Below are positions 27,049 to 36,257 of a stretch of DNA of 41,143 bases, piece after piece (position 1 is the first letter of the stretch; every line of letters begins with the position of its first letter). The stretch comes from Nitrincola sp. (GTDB lineage: Bacteria; Pseudomonadota; Gammaproteobacteria; Pseudomonadales; Balneatricaceae), in assembly GCA_021208565.1 (NCBI GenBank), contig JAJOJN010000044.1:1-41143 (forward strand), written 5' to 3'. The notes beneath the pieces were generated by a model. It worked only from the letters and a program-made list of their open reading frames with translations. It ran no database searches and was not told the DNA's origin. The position numbers and the translations under genes are program-made.

Positions 27049-27078
27049 AATGCCCTGTCACTGCCCCTGCAGGGCATT
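27049..27078. terminator. Inverted repeat between fasciclin and kinase genes
   Basis: Arms of 9 bases (AATGCCCTG at 27049-27057, complement at 27070-27078) around a 12-base loop, between convergent genes and overlapping the kinase stop. No long T run, so only a probable terminator. Confidence 0.5.
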
Positions 27079-28410
27079 GTTCATTTCACGATCTGTTTTT
27101 AACTGAACAACAATTTGAAATCCACGATGAGATTGTCTGATTGGCGATTCAATATAAATACTGCCACCCATCTTCTTCACTAAAGTGCTGACTATTGCCA
27201 ACCCCAAGCCCGATCCAGTCTGTTGACTTGGCGCTCGGTAAAAACGATTGCAGAGATTATCAATATTCTCTTGCTTAAGTGGCTCACAGTCATTAGAAAC
27301 CACTATTTTGGCGTCATAAGTCAGTTCGACCAAAACTGGTTCATTATTGGATCTATATTTTAAAGCATTATCTACAATATTTTTGACTATGATTGCGAAG
27401 GCATCTATGTCTACTGCTGCAAAAACCTCATGCTCTGGAATCTTTAAGGTTAATTTTTCAAATCCCGAGCGCCGAAAATCTTCAATTATAAATATCATTA
27501 ACTCAGTCAGAGGATGATAGTCAGCCAACTTCAAAGATAGAGCATCCGCTTTAGCCAACTGCAACAATTTATCAGACAGATTAATCAAATGATCTAGTGA
27601 AATCCGCAATTGAGAGAGTTTACCTTTATATTCCGGATCAGTAACTCTTTTCTCTAGTCGCTGAATTTGAGCTTTCATAGTTGCTAAAGGTGTACGAAGC
27701 TCATGTGCCGCGTTAGCAGTAAAGTGACGCTCAGCATCCAACGCTACTTGCACTTGCTTCATCAATTGATTAATAGCGGCTGGAATAGGCAATAACTCTT
27801 GAGGTAACTGATCAATACTGATGGGCACTAAATCTCTAGCGCTTCGATTAGAGACTTCAATACTCAGCTGTTTAACTGGTTTAAATAATTTTCTGACTAA
27901 CCATAAAACAGCTAGAAAACTTAAAGGAAGCAAAAATATTAAAGGCAAAGCCATTAACATAACGGCCTCTTTTAATGCTACTTGCCGATAATTAAGAGGT
28001 TCTAATACTTGGATAAAATATCGTTTTTGGATTGCGGCTAAAGAGTAAATACGACTATTTTCAGTTGTTTTGAATCCTTCTATAACTTTTCCACCCCATA
28101 GATGATCGCCAGCATTGTGTGATTTAAGTAAAACTTCACCCATTGAATTAACAACTCTATATACAACTCTTTCTTCATATTCACTCAGAGCGGGTAATTG
28201 TTGAAAGACTTTCACATCATCACGATTTAGTATTTCGACCAATGCTAGCGGAAAAATGCGCTCTGCCGTTTCCTGCAAAACACTATCAAAGACCTTATTC
28301 AGTTCCGCTTTAAGATGGTATCCAGCCAAAGTCAAGCCAATACACCACAGACAGGTGATTAACCCCAAAATATAAAAAAGCAGTTTTGTTTGTAAGGGCA
28401 AGGATTTCAT
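27058..28410 (-). CDS. Sensor histidine kinase (QseC/BasS-like)
   Basis: Inner-membrane sensor kinase of 450 residues. Seen: membrane helices at about 9-30 and 148-172 flanking a periplasmic domain of about 115 residues, a short HAMP region, the H-box AAHELRTPLATMKAQ with the phospho-accepting His, N-box IVKNIVDNALKYRS, and the G-box TGSGLGLAIVSTLVKKMGG. The layout fits the QseC/PmrB/TctE class. The input signal is unknown. Start overlaps the regulator stop by four bases (ATGA at 28407-28410), so the two are co-translated. The divergent PepSY-protein gene next to the regulator suggests that it belongs to the regulon. Confidence 0.92.
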   Translation of the reverse strand: MKSLPLQTKLLFYILGLITCLWCIGLTLAGYHLKAELNKVFDSVLQETAERIFPLALVEILNRDDVKVFQQLPALSEYEERVVYRVVNSMGEVLLKSHNAGDHLWGGKVIEGFKTTENSRIYSLAAIQKRYFIQVLEPLNYRQVALKEAVMLMALPLIFLLPLSFLAVLWLVRKLFKPVKQLSIEVSNRSARDLVPISIDQLPQELLPIPAAINQLMKQVQVALDAERHFTANAAHELRTPLATMKAQIQRLEKRVTDPEYKGKLSQLRISLDHLINLSDKLLQLAKADALSLKLADYHPLTELMIFIIEDFRRSGFEKLTLKIPEHEVFAAVDIDAFAIIVKNIVDNALKYRSNNEPVLVELTYDAKIVVSNDCEPLKQENIDNLCNRFYRAPSQQTGSGLGLAIVSTLVKKMGGSIYIESPIRQSHRGFQIVVQLKTDREMNNALQGQ

Positions 28411-29070
28411 ACTTTCGGCATCCGATATCCTAATCCCCTAACTGTTTCTATACAGGCCTTACCCAGTTTTTTTTCGTAGACGGCTGATGTACACTTCAAC
28501 AGTGTTACTTTCAATCTCAGCGCCAAAAGCATACAAACCTTTCTTCGAGTCGAGATCGACTAAGCAACTGTCCTGGATAATGGACAAAAATTTCAAAAAT
28601 TGCCCACTCTCCGTGATGTGAGTTCCAACTTTAGAATCTGAAAGATAAACGACTTTCTCCGTCAGATTAACTTCAAGATTCCCGATAACGATATTCGGGT
28701 TTGGATTTCCAGAATACCGACGACAAACGGCAGCTACTCTCGCAGCCATTTCGTCTAAGTCGAAAGGTTTAACCAAGTAATCATCCGCACCCGCATTAAG
28801 ACCTTTAACACGATCAGTTACCTGATCTTTTGCGGTCATGATAATCACGGGGATTTGTATCTTATTTCTTCTGATATCAAGTAGCAGATTCAATCCATTA
28901 CCATCAGGCAACATTAAATCCAACATCACTAAATCATAACAAGTTGTTTTGATACAGCTTTCTGCAGACCAAAGAGTTTTCACCCAGTCAACCGCATAGC
29001 CTTCATCATCTAAGTGATCCTTAATGGCCTCTCCTAAACCCTCTGTATCTTCTATCAATAAAATACGCAT
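28407..29070 (-). CDS. OmpR-family response regulator (one frameshift)
   Basis: Response regulator of 220 residues when corrected. Receiver domain: acidic pair Glu7-Asp8 (LLIEDTEG), phospho-acceptor Asp51 (LVMLDLMLPDGNG), MTAKD and VKPFDLDEMAARV. DNA-binding winged helix: SRLRKKLGKACIETVRGLGY, ending RMPKV. One extra base in the T8 run at 28467-28474 (seven fit) cuts the frame after RLRKK; the corrected stop overlaps the kinase start. It resembles QseB/BasR. Divergent from the PepSY-protein gene across a 173-base control region that has a direct repeat suited to this class of regulator. Confidence 0.92.
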
Positions 29071-29110
29071 CCCATCACCTAGAAATAAAATGAAGTTGAA
29101 TCAGCCTGTC

Positions 29111-29127
29111 AAGATAAAGCTAAGATA
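29111..29127. promoter_or_regulatory. Direct repeat AAGATA, period 11 (regulator binding candidate)
   Basis: AAGATA at 29111-29116 and again at 29122-29127. Period 11 is the usual spacing for OmpR-family dimers that bind direct repeats. It lies between the divergent regulator and PepSY genes and may serve both. Confidence 0.4.
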
Positions 29128-29243
29128 GCGACTATTTTTTTAAAAAACTACGCTCGCTTTCAGCTTACTGTCAGGAATCCTAGATAGAGTACAACTATGG
29201 TCATCCATGACTTCTATCGAAAATCAACATAAGGAGCTACACA

Positions 29244-29561
29244 ATGAAAAAAGTACTCTTCCCAATAGCCTTAGCAGCATCATTATTGACTGGCCCAGTC
29301 ATGGCAGATGATTGCTATGATCCTATTAATACTTGGCAACCTCAAGAAAACCTTATTCAAGCACTTGAAAGTAATGGCTGGCGTGTAGATCGAATCAAAG
29401 TAGATGATGGCTGTTACGAAGTAAAAGGAGTGGACTCTCTTGGAAATCGTTTTGAAGCAGTATTTTCGCCAGCCTCTTTAAATATTAAAGAGCTAGACAT
29501 TAAATTTAATCAGGGAGGCGGCGCCAAAGATTACTTAGATAGACGCTCCATCACTGAATAA
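29244..29561 (+). CDS. Periplasmic PepSY-domain protein
   Basis: Small exported protein of 105 residues. Signal peptide 1-21 (MKKVLFPIALAASLLTGPVM then AD) and a PepSY-like domain with QENLIQALESNGWRVDRIKV and DDGCYEVKGVDSLGNRFEAV followed by FSPASLNI. Two Cys (one after the signal, one in DDGCYEV) could form a disulfide. PepSY proteins near QseBC-type two-component genes are common in gammaproteobacteria and are often controlled by them. Ribosome site AGGAG at 29233-29237. Function unproven; a periplasmic modulator or sensor partner is likely. Confidence 0.85.
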   Translation: MKKVLFPIALAASLLTGPVMADDCYDPINTWQPQENLIQALESNGWRVDRIKVDDGCYEVKGVDSLGNRFEAVFSPASLNIKELDIKFNQGGGAKDYLDRRSITE

Positions 29562-29615
29562 CAAAATGAGTCTGTGATAAACTGAACACCTTCAATTCAG
29601 GGAGCAATCAAGACC

Positions 29616-30653
29616 ATGACTGACCGCTTAACCATTACTCGACCCGATGATTGGCACTTACATTTACGTGATGGAGAAGTGCTGCAGCATGTTGTGCCAG
29701 CCACGGCCAGACAGATGCATCGTGCTATTGTGATGCCCAATCTTAAGCCGCCTGTGATTAATGCTGAACAGGCGCTAGCTTATCGTGAACGAATCTTGGC
29801 GCATGTTCCTGAAGGTGTTCAGTTTAATCCTTTGATGACGCTTTATCTTACTGATAACACGAGTGCTGAGATCATCGCTGAGGCTGGTAAGACAGAGCAC
29901 GTGAAAGCGGTCAAGCTCTACCCTGCGGGTGCTACGACTAACTCTGATTCGGGCCTGACCGATCTAGGGAAACTGGATGATATCTGCGCGGCCTTGACCG
30001 AAGCCAATATGCCACTGTTAGTTCATGGTGAAGTGACACATAATCATGTGGATATTTTTGACCGTGAAAAGGAATTTCTGGATGAAATATTAGCGCCCTT
30101 GGCGGCACGCCATCCTAAAATGAGAATGGTGGTTGAACATATCACCACGAAAGAATCAGCCGAATTTGTTCTGGCTCACGGTGATAACGTGGGTGCGACC
30201 ATTACACCTCAGCATTTAGCTTACAATCGTAACCATATGCTGGTCGGTGGCATTCGTCCTCACCTCTTCTGTTTACCCATCTTGAAACGCAATATTCATC
30301 AAAAAGCATTACAGGATGTTGTGGTCAGTGGTAGCCATAAGTTTTTCTTGGGAACCGATTCCGCACCACACGCCAAAGGCGCTAAAGAGAATGCTTGTGG
30401 GTGTGCAGGTTGTTACAGTGCTTACGCTGCCATTGAGCTTTATGCCGAAATCTTTGAGGACTTAGGTGCGTTAGATAAGTTAGAAGGATTTGCGAGTTTT
30501 TACGGTGCTGACTTCTATGGCTTAGCGCGCAACCAAGAAAAAGTTACTTTAGTGAAAGATGCTTGGCAAGTACCTCAGGAGATGCCGTTTGGAAGTGATA
30601 TTATTGTACCACTTCGAGCAGGCGAAACACTGCGCTGGAAACTCTCTGTTTAA
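29616..30653 (+). CDS. pyrC: Dihydroorotase (class II, homodimeric)
   Basis: PyrC (345 residues) closes N-carbamoyl-aspartate to dihydroorotate in pyrimidine synthesis. Seen: zinc ligands [10 protein letters not shown] (His15, His17), the carboxylated-lysine motif [15 protein letters not shown] (about 93-107), LLVHGEV and [17 protein letters not shown], and the active-site Asp in FLGTDSAPH. Length and motif order match the E. coli-type enzyme. It has GGGAG upstream of the ATG at 29616. Stands alone between the PepSY gene and a convergent DUF2798 gene with a shared terminator. Intact. Confidence 0.96.
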   Translation: MTDRLTITRPDDWHLHLRDGEVLQHVVPATARQMHRAIVMPNLKPPVINAEQALAYRERILAHVPEGVQFNPLMTLYLTDNTSAEIIAEAGKTEHVKAVKLYPAGATTNSDSGLTDLGKLDDICAALTEANMPLLVHGEVTHNHVDIFDREKEFLDEILAPLAARHPKMRMVVEHITTKESAEFVLAHGDNVGATITPQHLAYNRNHMLVGGIRPHLFCLPILKRNIHQKALQDVVVSGSHKFFLGTDSAPHAKGAKENACGCAGCYSAYAAIELYAEIFEDLGALDKLEGFASFYGADFYGLARNQEKVTLVKDAWQVPQEMPFGSDIIVPLRAGETLRWKLSV

Positions 30654-30670
30654 GAGAGCTTCGCAAATTG

Positions 30671-30700
30671 TTCGCCAAGATCGATACTAGTCTTGGCGAA
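30671..30700. terminator. Terminator between pyrC and DUF2798 gene
   Basis: Arms of 10 bases (TTCGCCAAGA at 30671-30680, complement at 30691-30700) with a 10-base loop between the convergent stops. Flanks are short in T, so it is a moderate bidirectional terminator. Confidence 0.65.
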
Positions 30701-30915
30701 TTAACTTACCCGCAAACTTCTGAATATGTGGTCCACCCACTAGGATTAAGACGAAAGCGATAGGCCAAGCCACTGCGAATGCTTTAAACCATCGCAACAA
30801 AAATCCATCGGCCATGCCAGTATTCACTAAAGTGATGACAAATATCATGATCGTAACCATGTAAACCGACATTAAAAAAAGTAAAAACCAACTTCTGATG
30901 ACGTGGAGAAAACAT
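30687..30915 (-). CDS. DUF2798 small membrane protein (one frameshift)
   Basis: Two-helix membrane protein of the DUF2798 family, 75 residues when corrected. Start ATG at 30915 (MFSPRHQKLVFTF), with AAGGA upstream. Seen: MSVYMVTIMIFVITLVNTGM and FLLRWFKAFAVAWPIAFVLI, the two membrane helices with the family pattern FVITLxNTG and WxxAFxxAWxIAF. The A7 run at 30874-30880 carries one base too many (six fit) and splits the gene after FTF. The family is widespread in proteobacteria; its function is unknown. Confidence 0.8.
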
Positions 30916-31004
30916 TTTTCACTGATCCTTTTGAAAATTCAAAAACCAATTAATTTAGATTTGTCTAATATATACAATTTAGATTGATTTGTCACTTGAG
31001 ATCT

Positions 31005-31911
31005 TCAGCTTGATGTCGACCCTTTAGGACTATCAAGTGATGACGTTTTTTGTCTAGACTGCCACATTCCCCACATAAACAATACCAGTGCCGTCCAAAT
31101 AATAATGAAGGTCACCAGTCTTTGCGGTGGAAAATCTTCTTTAAAAAATCAACACGGCAATCAAAAACTGCATGGATAGGGTTAATATACATAATAAAGC
31201 CGACTACCGATAAATCTAATCGCTTTGCGGCAGCTGCAAACAATAACAAGGGTACCGCAGTGACCACACCGGATGCCATGAGCAGCAGCGTAGTGTTCCA
31301 ATCTTCGCCAAACAGCAAGTTATGTGCAGGACTCCAAAACTGCCAGATTAACCATGTCATGGCAATGGGGAATATCAATAGCGTTTCAACTGTTAAGCCT
31401 GACAAGCCATCGACAGGGTAGCGTTTTCGCACTAAACCATAAAATCCAAAAGTGATGGCCAGAGTCAGTGATACCCAGGGCAAACTGCCTAAACTGTAGA
31501 GCTCCCAAAGTACCGCAATCGCGGCTAAGGCACCTGCTACCGCCTGAAGCGGATGTAACGATTCTTTAAGCAATACTCTTGCCAACAATAAACTGACCAA
31601 GGGGGTCATGTAATAGCCTAAGCTGGCTTCCATCACACGATGCTGAGCAACTGCCCAGATAAAAATCAACCAATTGGCCGAAATCAACAAAGAGGTTAAC
31701 CCCAGCCATTTCATTAATTGTGCGTTTTTGAGTAAAGCGAATAGCGTATCTCGCTTACCTAACGCCATTATCACTAACAGGTCGCGACCATCGACCAGAT
31801 AATGCGATTAGCTAACACTTCGATAGAGGGGACATGAGATAACAAATTGAAAAATAGCGGAAAGCAGCCCCACAGAATATAGGCTCCCAGCGCCATTAGT
31901 AGACCCTGCAT
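31005..31911 (-). CDS. rarD: EamA-family transporter RarD (three frameshifts)
   Basis: RarD-type member of the drug/metabolite transporter superfamily, near 301 residues and ten membrane helices when corrected. Start ATG 31911 (MQGLLMALGAYILWGCFPLF). Seen: SHVPSIEVLANRIIWSM, WLIFIWAVAQHRVMEASLGY, the typical RarD block GYYMTPLVSLLLARVLLKES, YGLVRKRYPVDGLSGL, and FIMYINPIMQFLIAVLIFKE with a C-terminal helix. Breaks: near 31782 (missing base, after VAT), near 31164 (extra base, after INPI) and near 31140 (extra T, after LIF). E. coli RarD is linked to chloramphenicol sensitivity; the true substrate is unknown. Three breaks in one gene may mean either read errors or early decay. Confidence 0.82.
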
Positions 31912-32050
31912 TACATTCTCCTTAGTTAATGGCAGAGCTTAACCTGTCGTTATGGAAATTTCAGCTCAATAAGATTTATAGTTCGATAGGTTTTTTTATA
32001 TTAGGAAAGCTTTATACTGTTTTTTCAATAACGATCAAAGATTAGCGATA

Positions 32051-32398
32051 ATGAAATCACACCTTAAGATTTGGCTTCCCGCACTACTCATTGGATTTGT
32101 TTTAGGCGTTGGTAGTTTTTACCTGAAAAGTCAACCTGATAGTGGTATGTACGTGACCTTCAGAAATGATGACAGCGTGATGATCGACTCACTGCAACTC
32201 AATTTTGGAAATGCCAATGGGCAATCTGATCTCTTATCACTCAGACTCGCACCAGGCGAGGAGCGTTTAATGCTGCTCAATCATGACCCAGGCATGGGCT
32301 TTAATGTTAAAGTACGCTACAGCGGTGGTGATGAGCAGGAGTTTTGTGCCAAACAATATGATGATCAACGAGTTACCACTGTTTCTCTACGCCGATAA
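32051..32398 (+). CDS. Small membrane-anchored protein, unknown function
   Basis: 115 residues; I do not recognise a family. Residues 7-25 form one membrane helix (or an uncleaved signal), the rest (26-115) would be periplasmic with alternating polar/non-polar strands, as in a small beta-sandwich, and one Cys near the end (EFCAKQYDD). It ends 14 bases before the MFS gene on the same strand, so the two form a likely operon and it may be an accessory part of that permease. The start has only a weak ribosome site (AGCGATA just before the ATG). Confidence 0.65.
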   Translation: MKSHLKIWLPALLIGFVLGVGSFYLKSQPDSGMYVTFRNDDSVMIDSLQLNFGNANGQSDLLSLRLAPGEERLMLLNHDPGMGFNVKVRYSGGDEQEFCAKQYDDQRVTTVSLRR

Positions 32399-32412
32399 AT
32401 GAAGAGTGATAC

Positions 32413-33729
32413 ATGGTACATAAACAATCTGAATGGGTTGAGAATCTTTACGAACGTCTAGCTGAAGATGATGAAGGTAGAGTCTGTAAGGATATTCCGG
32501 AAGAAGCTTGTCATGCGGCCCCTAATAACTTTTTCTACACCCTAATCTCCAACACCTTTAGTAACTTAGCCGATAAACTCGCGAGTGCCAAAACAACACT
32601 ACCCTGGCTGCTATTACAACTGGGCGCTCCCGCTTGGATGATTAGCTTACTGGTACCTATTCGAGAGTCTGGCTCCATGTTGCCGCAAATGCTGATCGGT
32701 GCTTGGGTAAGAAAGCAGTCGATACGTAAATGGGTTTGGGTCATGGGTGGTACCCTGCAAGGGGTCTGTTTGATGTTGATGGGGTTTGTAGCCCTCACCT
32801 TGAATGGCATTGCCAGTGGCGTTGTCATCATTCTTCTTCTGATTTTATTTAGCCTTGCACGCGGGGCTTGTTCTGTTGCCTTTAAAGATGTGCAGGGTAA
32901 AACCGTTCCTAAAACACGTCGCGGTCGCTTATCAGGTTGGATCAGCGCGATTTCTGGCTTGGTCGCGTTAGCGGTTGGACTTCTGCTCAGTCAAATGTCG
33001 CAAGATGCCTCGATTTGGCTCTACACCAGTTTGTTACTCTTCGCGGGACTCTGTTGGTTCGCTGCCGCTTGGTGGTTTAGTCGTATTATTGAATTTCCGG
33101 GTGCGACTGATGGTGGAGCCAATGGTTTGGCACATGCCATGACAAAACTGAGTTTACTCAAAGAGGATAAACCCTTTCGGCTGTTTGTCATCGCTAGAGC
33201 CTTGGCCATGGGCTCAGGGTTAGCCGCACCTTTTTATATTGCCTTAGCGCGCGACGACCTAGGCAGCGCCATTAGCTTACTCGGGTTATTTATTGCGGTA
33301 GAAGGACTGGCGGGCTTATTAAGCTCGCCCATTTGGGGTCGCTGGGCTGATAGGTCTAGCCGTCAGGTTTTTGCGATTGCCTGTTCGCTAGCTGGGTGTC
33401 TATCCATATTAATCGCCATAGTTTCATGGCTACCTATTCCTGCTACAGCCTTAATGCCATTGTATCTAATCGCCTTTTTTGGACTCGGGGTCGCTCATTC
33501 AGGGATACGCTTAGGTAGAAAAACCTATTTAGTCGATATGGCGTCCGGTAATCAACGCACTGATTATGTCGCAGTGAGTAACTCGGTCATTGGCGCACTG
33601 CTGTTACTAACGGGTGCACTCAGTGCATTGACGGCGCTGATGTCAATTCAGGTCACCTTGATCATTTTAGGTATGACTGGATTATTTGGGGCTCTTTTAA
33701 GTCTTCGCTGGGTCGAGGTATCTGCCTAA
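32413..33729 (+). CDS. MFS permease
   Basis: Major facilitator transporter of 438 residues with 12 membrane helices. A cytosolic N-terminal extension (about 1-38, LYERLAEDDEGRVCKDIPEE) precedes helix 1; this head, the following FFYTLISNTFSNLADKLAS and VRKQSIRKWVWVMGGTLQG occur in a known group of marine-bacterial permeases of unknown substrate. Seen: the loop motif DVQGKTVPKTRRGRLSG between helices 4 and 5 and SPIWGRWADRSSRQVFA, the usual A-motif, between helices 8 and 9. Follows the small orphan gene by 14 bases. Confidence 0.85.
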   Translation: MVHKQSEWVENLYERLAEDDEGRVCKDIPEEACHAAPNNFFYTLISNTFSNLADKLASAKTTLPWLLLQLGAPAWMISLLVPIRESGSMLPQMLIGAWVRKQSIRKWVWVMGGTLQGVCLMLMGFVALTLNGIASGVVIILLLILFSLARGACSVAFKDVQGKTVPKTRRGRLSGWISAISGLVALAVGLLLSQMSQDASIWLYTSLLLFAGLCWFAAAWWFSRIIEFPGATDGGANGLAHAMTKLSLLKEDKPFRLFVIARALAMGSGLAAPFYIALARDDLGSAISLLGLFIAVEGLAGLLSSPIWGRWADRSSRQVFAIACSLAGCLSILIAIVSWLPIPATALMPLYLIAFFGLGVAHSGIRLGRKTYLVDMASGNQRTDYVAVSNSVIGALLLLTGALSALTALMSIQVTLIILGMTGLFGALLSLRWVEVSA

Positions 33730-33816
33730 GTTACTGGTGAATTCAGCCTCATACCGTTATAGTTTTGCATAACATGCATTATGCCTCTATGGATCATCAA
33801 TCAAGGAATCAACACT

Positions 33817-34896
33817 ATGTCTCAAACGCTTCGGTATAGTCTTTCAAGTTGTGTTTTGGCTGCCATCCTGATGTCGGGTTGCAGCAGCAGCGCGACAGAC
33901 GCCACTCAAGAAACAGGGCAAGAAACGGTTCGCACCTCTGGAACCACCACGATAAGTGGAAATCAAAGCTTCTTTGGCATTTTACCCTGTGCCGACTGCC
34001 CGGGCATTGAAACTCAACTTGACCTCTTAGCCAACGGCACCTACTTTTTGACGCAAACCCACCAAGATCGCCCCGATGGCACTTACAACCGCATGGGACG
34101 ATGGGAAATTGAGGGCGATCGTCTGGTACTGCATCACAGCAATCAAGAACACCTAATTTACTTTGCAAATCAAACAGGCGGTTGGTTACAAGCGGACACT
34201 CTGGGTAACCCGATTGTTTCACAATTGAATTACAACCTAGAGCCAAAAGGTTGGCAACCCGCTCAAATTTCTAAAGAAATTGAAGGCATGCTCACCTACA
34301 TGGCTGACGCGCCTTCTATAGTCGAATGTCAAACTGGCCTGCGTTTTCCCATTGTGATGACGCCTGAGTGGCTTGAGGTAGAACGTACCTATCTTGCCGC
34401 AAGCACTGTTGGTGGTAGCTATCTGCATACTCAAGCAGATGTTACTTTGACTTGGGAAACACCTGAAGAAGGTCCTGCTCGTCATCATCTTCGCTTTAAA
34501 GATCTGAAGCGCATACTCCCTGCAACCACCTGTGGTAGTCCAGTTGCTGAGTTAGAGCACCATGAGTGGGATATCGTCGAATTGGATGGATTTATAGCCG
34601 CTGATTTAGAAGCGATGCTGGTTCGCCCTTATGTTCGTTTTAGTGGGCAACAACTATCTGGTCACACAGGATGTAACGTGATGGCGGGACCTATTCAACT
34701 TGAAGGCAGCAACATAAGTTTTGGCCCTATGGCAAGTACAAGAATGTTTTGCCAAGATGCAGCAGCAATTGAAGGTCGATTCCTTCAACTCTTTGAAGAA
34801 GCTGTCTATAGCAGCTTAGAAGGTCAGCATTGGACTTGGTACGACGAGGACATGAAACGCCTCGCATCCTTCGAGCGTAAACCCCTAGATTATTAA
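33817..34896 (+). CDS. Outer-membrane lipoprotein with NlpE-like, COG3650-like and META domains
   Basis: Lipoprotein of 359 residues. Start ATG 33817 with AAGGA upstream (not the ATG at 33781) because it gives a lipoprotein signal with lipobox LMSGC. Three regions follow: an NlpE-like barrel (about 37-135) with the CxxC in ILPCADCPGIETQLDL and RMGRWEIEGDRLVL; a middle part (about 150-245) with LRFPIVMTPEWLEVER and FKDLKRILPATTCG, similar to COG3650-type lipoproteins; and a META domain (about 245-355) with RPYVRFSGQQLSGHTGCNVM and GPMASTRMFC. NlpE and META proteins are tied to envelope stress and heat or copper responses; this fusion suggests an envelope sensor or stress protein. Intact. Confidence 0.85.
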   Translation: MSQTLRYSLSSCVLAAILMSGCSSSATDATQETGQETVRTSGTTTISGNQSFFGILPCADCPGIETQLDLLANGTYFLTQTHQDRPDGTYNRMGRWEIEGDRLVLHHSNQEHLIYFANQTGGWLQADTLGNPIVSQLNYNLEPKGWQPAQISKEIEGMLTYMADAPSIVECQTGLRFPIVMTPEWLEVERTYLAASTVGGSYLHTQADVTLTWETPEEGPARHHLRFKDLKRILPATTCGSPVAELEHHEWDIVELDGFIAADLEAMLVRPYVRFSGQQLSGHTGCNVMAGPIQLEGSNISFGPMASTRMFCQDAAAIEGRFLQLFEEAVYSSLEGQHWTWYDEDMKRLASFERKPLDY

Positions 34897-34929
34897 TAGA
34901 CTTTAACCCAACAAGAGAGTAACAGCCCT

Positions 34930-35309
34930 ATGTATTTGGCGTTTAAACACCTTCACTTAACACTCGTGGCCTTAACTGTTTTGATCTTTTTGCTAAGAGC
35001 CGCTTTTGTTATCGTTGGCCCGCTGGCGTTCGAAAGCGCTGGATGAAAATAATCGCTCATGCTGTCGATGGTTTATTAATCATTTCGGCGATTGCGTTAC
35101 TAGTGGTGATGCAGATGAACCCAATCCACGTTGACTGGGTATTAGCGAAAATCATTGCTTTGTTGGCTTATATTGGCTTTTCAGTCTATGCCTTCAAAAC
35201 CGCTCCTACACTGCCTACTCGACTCGTGGGTGTTGTATTAGCGGGTGCGACCCTTGCATATATTGCACTTGTTGCTGTTCGACGCACACCAACGCTAGGC
35301 CTTTTCTAA
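34930..35309 (+). CDS. SirB2-family membrane protein (one frameshift)
   Basis: Four-helix membrane protein of the SirB family (YchN/SirB2 type), near 126 residues. Seen: MYLAFKHLHLTLVALTVLIF at the start, the basic segment VRKRWMKIIAHAVDGLLIIS, HVDWVLAKIIALLAYIGF and a C-terminal helix with LAYIALVAVRRTP. The frame is broken near 35027 (one base missing between IVGPLA and VRKRW). Members lie next to prmC/hemK or kdsA in other genomes; here it follows the lipoprotein gene by 33 bases. Function is unknown; the name comes from an old invasion-regulation study. Confidence 0.82.
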
Positions 35310-35318
35310 GCGGATCTT

Positions 35319-36224
35319 TTAGTAGCGCACTTGACCGTAGTACTCACGAATCAATCGTTGCAGTTCACTACGCCAAGGGCGCTGTCTAATGCCAAAGACA
35401 TTGAGAATCTTCTGACATTTCAATACCGATGAAGAAGGACGTTCTGCTTCAGTAGAAAAGTCTTTTGAAGCGACTGGCTTAATTTCGTCGACTTTTAAAT
35501 CTTCATACTGTCTCGCCGCTGCAATGACTGCTTCACAAAACGCATAACGCGTTGTCACCTCAGCACCACAGTAATGATAGGTACCCCAAGGTTCAGCACC
35601 ACAACTTAACTGTTTAATGATAGCTAAGACAACTCGTGCCAGATCAAATGCGGAGGTAGGACAACCTCGACGATCATCCACGCCATACATTAGATTGTTT
35701 TCACGCGCTTCTTCTAAGGTTCGTAGCATGAAATTGTTACCACGATCACTAAAAAGCCAGCTCGTGCGAATAATAATATGCCTTGGCATGAACTGTTGAA
35801 CATTTAACTCACCTTGGAGCTTACTCTGCCCATACACGCCCAAAGGCTTGGTTTCATCAAGTTCGGTATAACCACTGGCATAGTGACCATCAAATACGTA
35901 GTCTGTGGAAAGCTGAATAATTGGTATCGACAAGTCTCCGCAAGCAGCAGCTAAATGCTTGGCGGCTTCCGCATTGATTGACATTGCCTTATGAGGCTCT
36001 CGTTCGGCACGATCAGCCGAGTTCAATGCCGCGCAATTAATCACATAATCAGGCAAGTATTTATCTAACGCAGCCACGATTTTTTCTGGCTGAGTGACAT
36101 CAAGCTGCTTACGGTTTAAGGCAATGACTTCAAAAAAGTTATCCTGCTCTGCAGTTCTTGCAATAGCAGAGCCTGATTGCCCATCAGCGCCAGTAATCAA
36201 AATTTTGACAGGATCAAACTGCAA
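35319..36224 (-). CDS. RmlD-like NAD(P)-dependent sugar-nucleotide reductase
   Basis: Extended short-chain dehydrogenase of 301 residues in the dTDP-4-dehydrorhamnose reductase (RmlD) family. Seen: nucleotide motif ILITGADGQSGSAI at about 8-21, VINCAALNSADRAE, STDYVFDG, the catalytic YGQSK (Tyr and Lys), and the RmlD-type RTSWLFSDRGNNF. No rmlA, rmlB or rmlC lies nearby, so it may act on another sugar nucleotide or serve a distant operon. Located 33 bases after the PAS-chemoreceptor gene on the same strand. Intact. Confidence 0.85.
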   Translation of the reverse strand: MQFDPVKILITGADGQSGSAIARTAEQDNFFEVIALNRKQLDVTQPEKIVAALDKYLPDYVINCAALNSADRAEREPHKAMSINAEAAKHLAAACGDLSIPIIQLSTDYVFDGHYASGYTELDETKPLGVYGQSKLQGELNVQQFMPRHIIIRTSWLFSDRGNNFMLRTLEEARENNLMYGVDDRRGCPTSAFDLARVVLAIIKQLSCGAEPWGTYHYCGAEVTTRYAFCEAVIAAARQYEDLKVDEIKPVASKDFSTEAERPSSSVLKCQKILNVFGIRQRPWRSELQRLIREYYGQVRY

Positions 36225-36257
36225 CGAGAGAACTCCGAAAAAGCATTGTATTGATCA

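Noticed and set aside
31005..31911. rarD as a fixed pseudogene
   Set aside because: Three breaks are suspicious, but conserved motifs remain throughout and the break density is near that of other genes in the window, so I kept it as a coding gene with doubtful reads.
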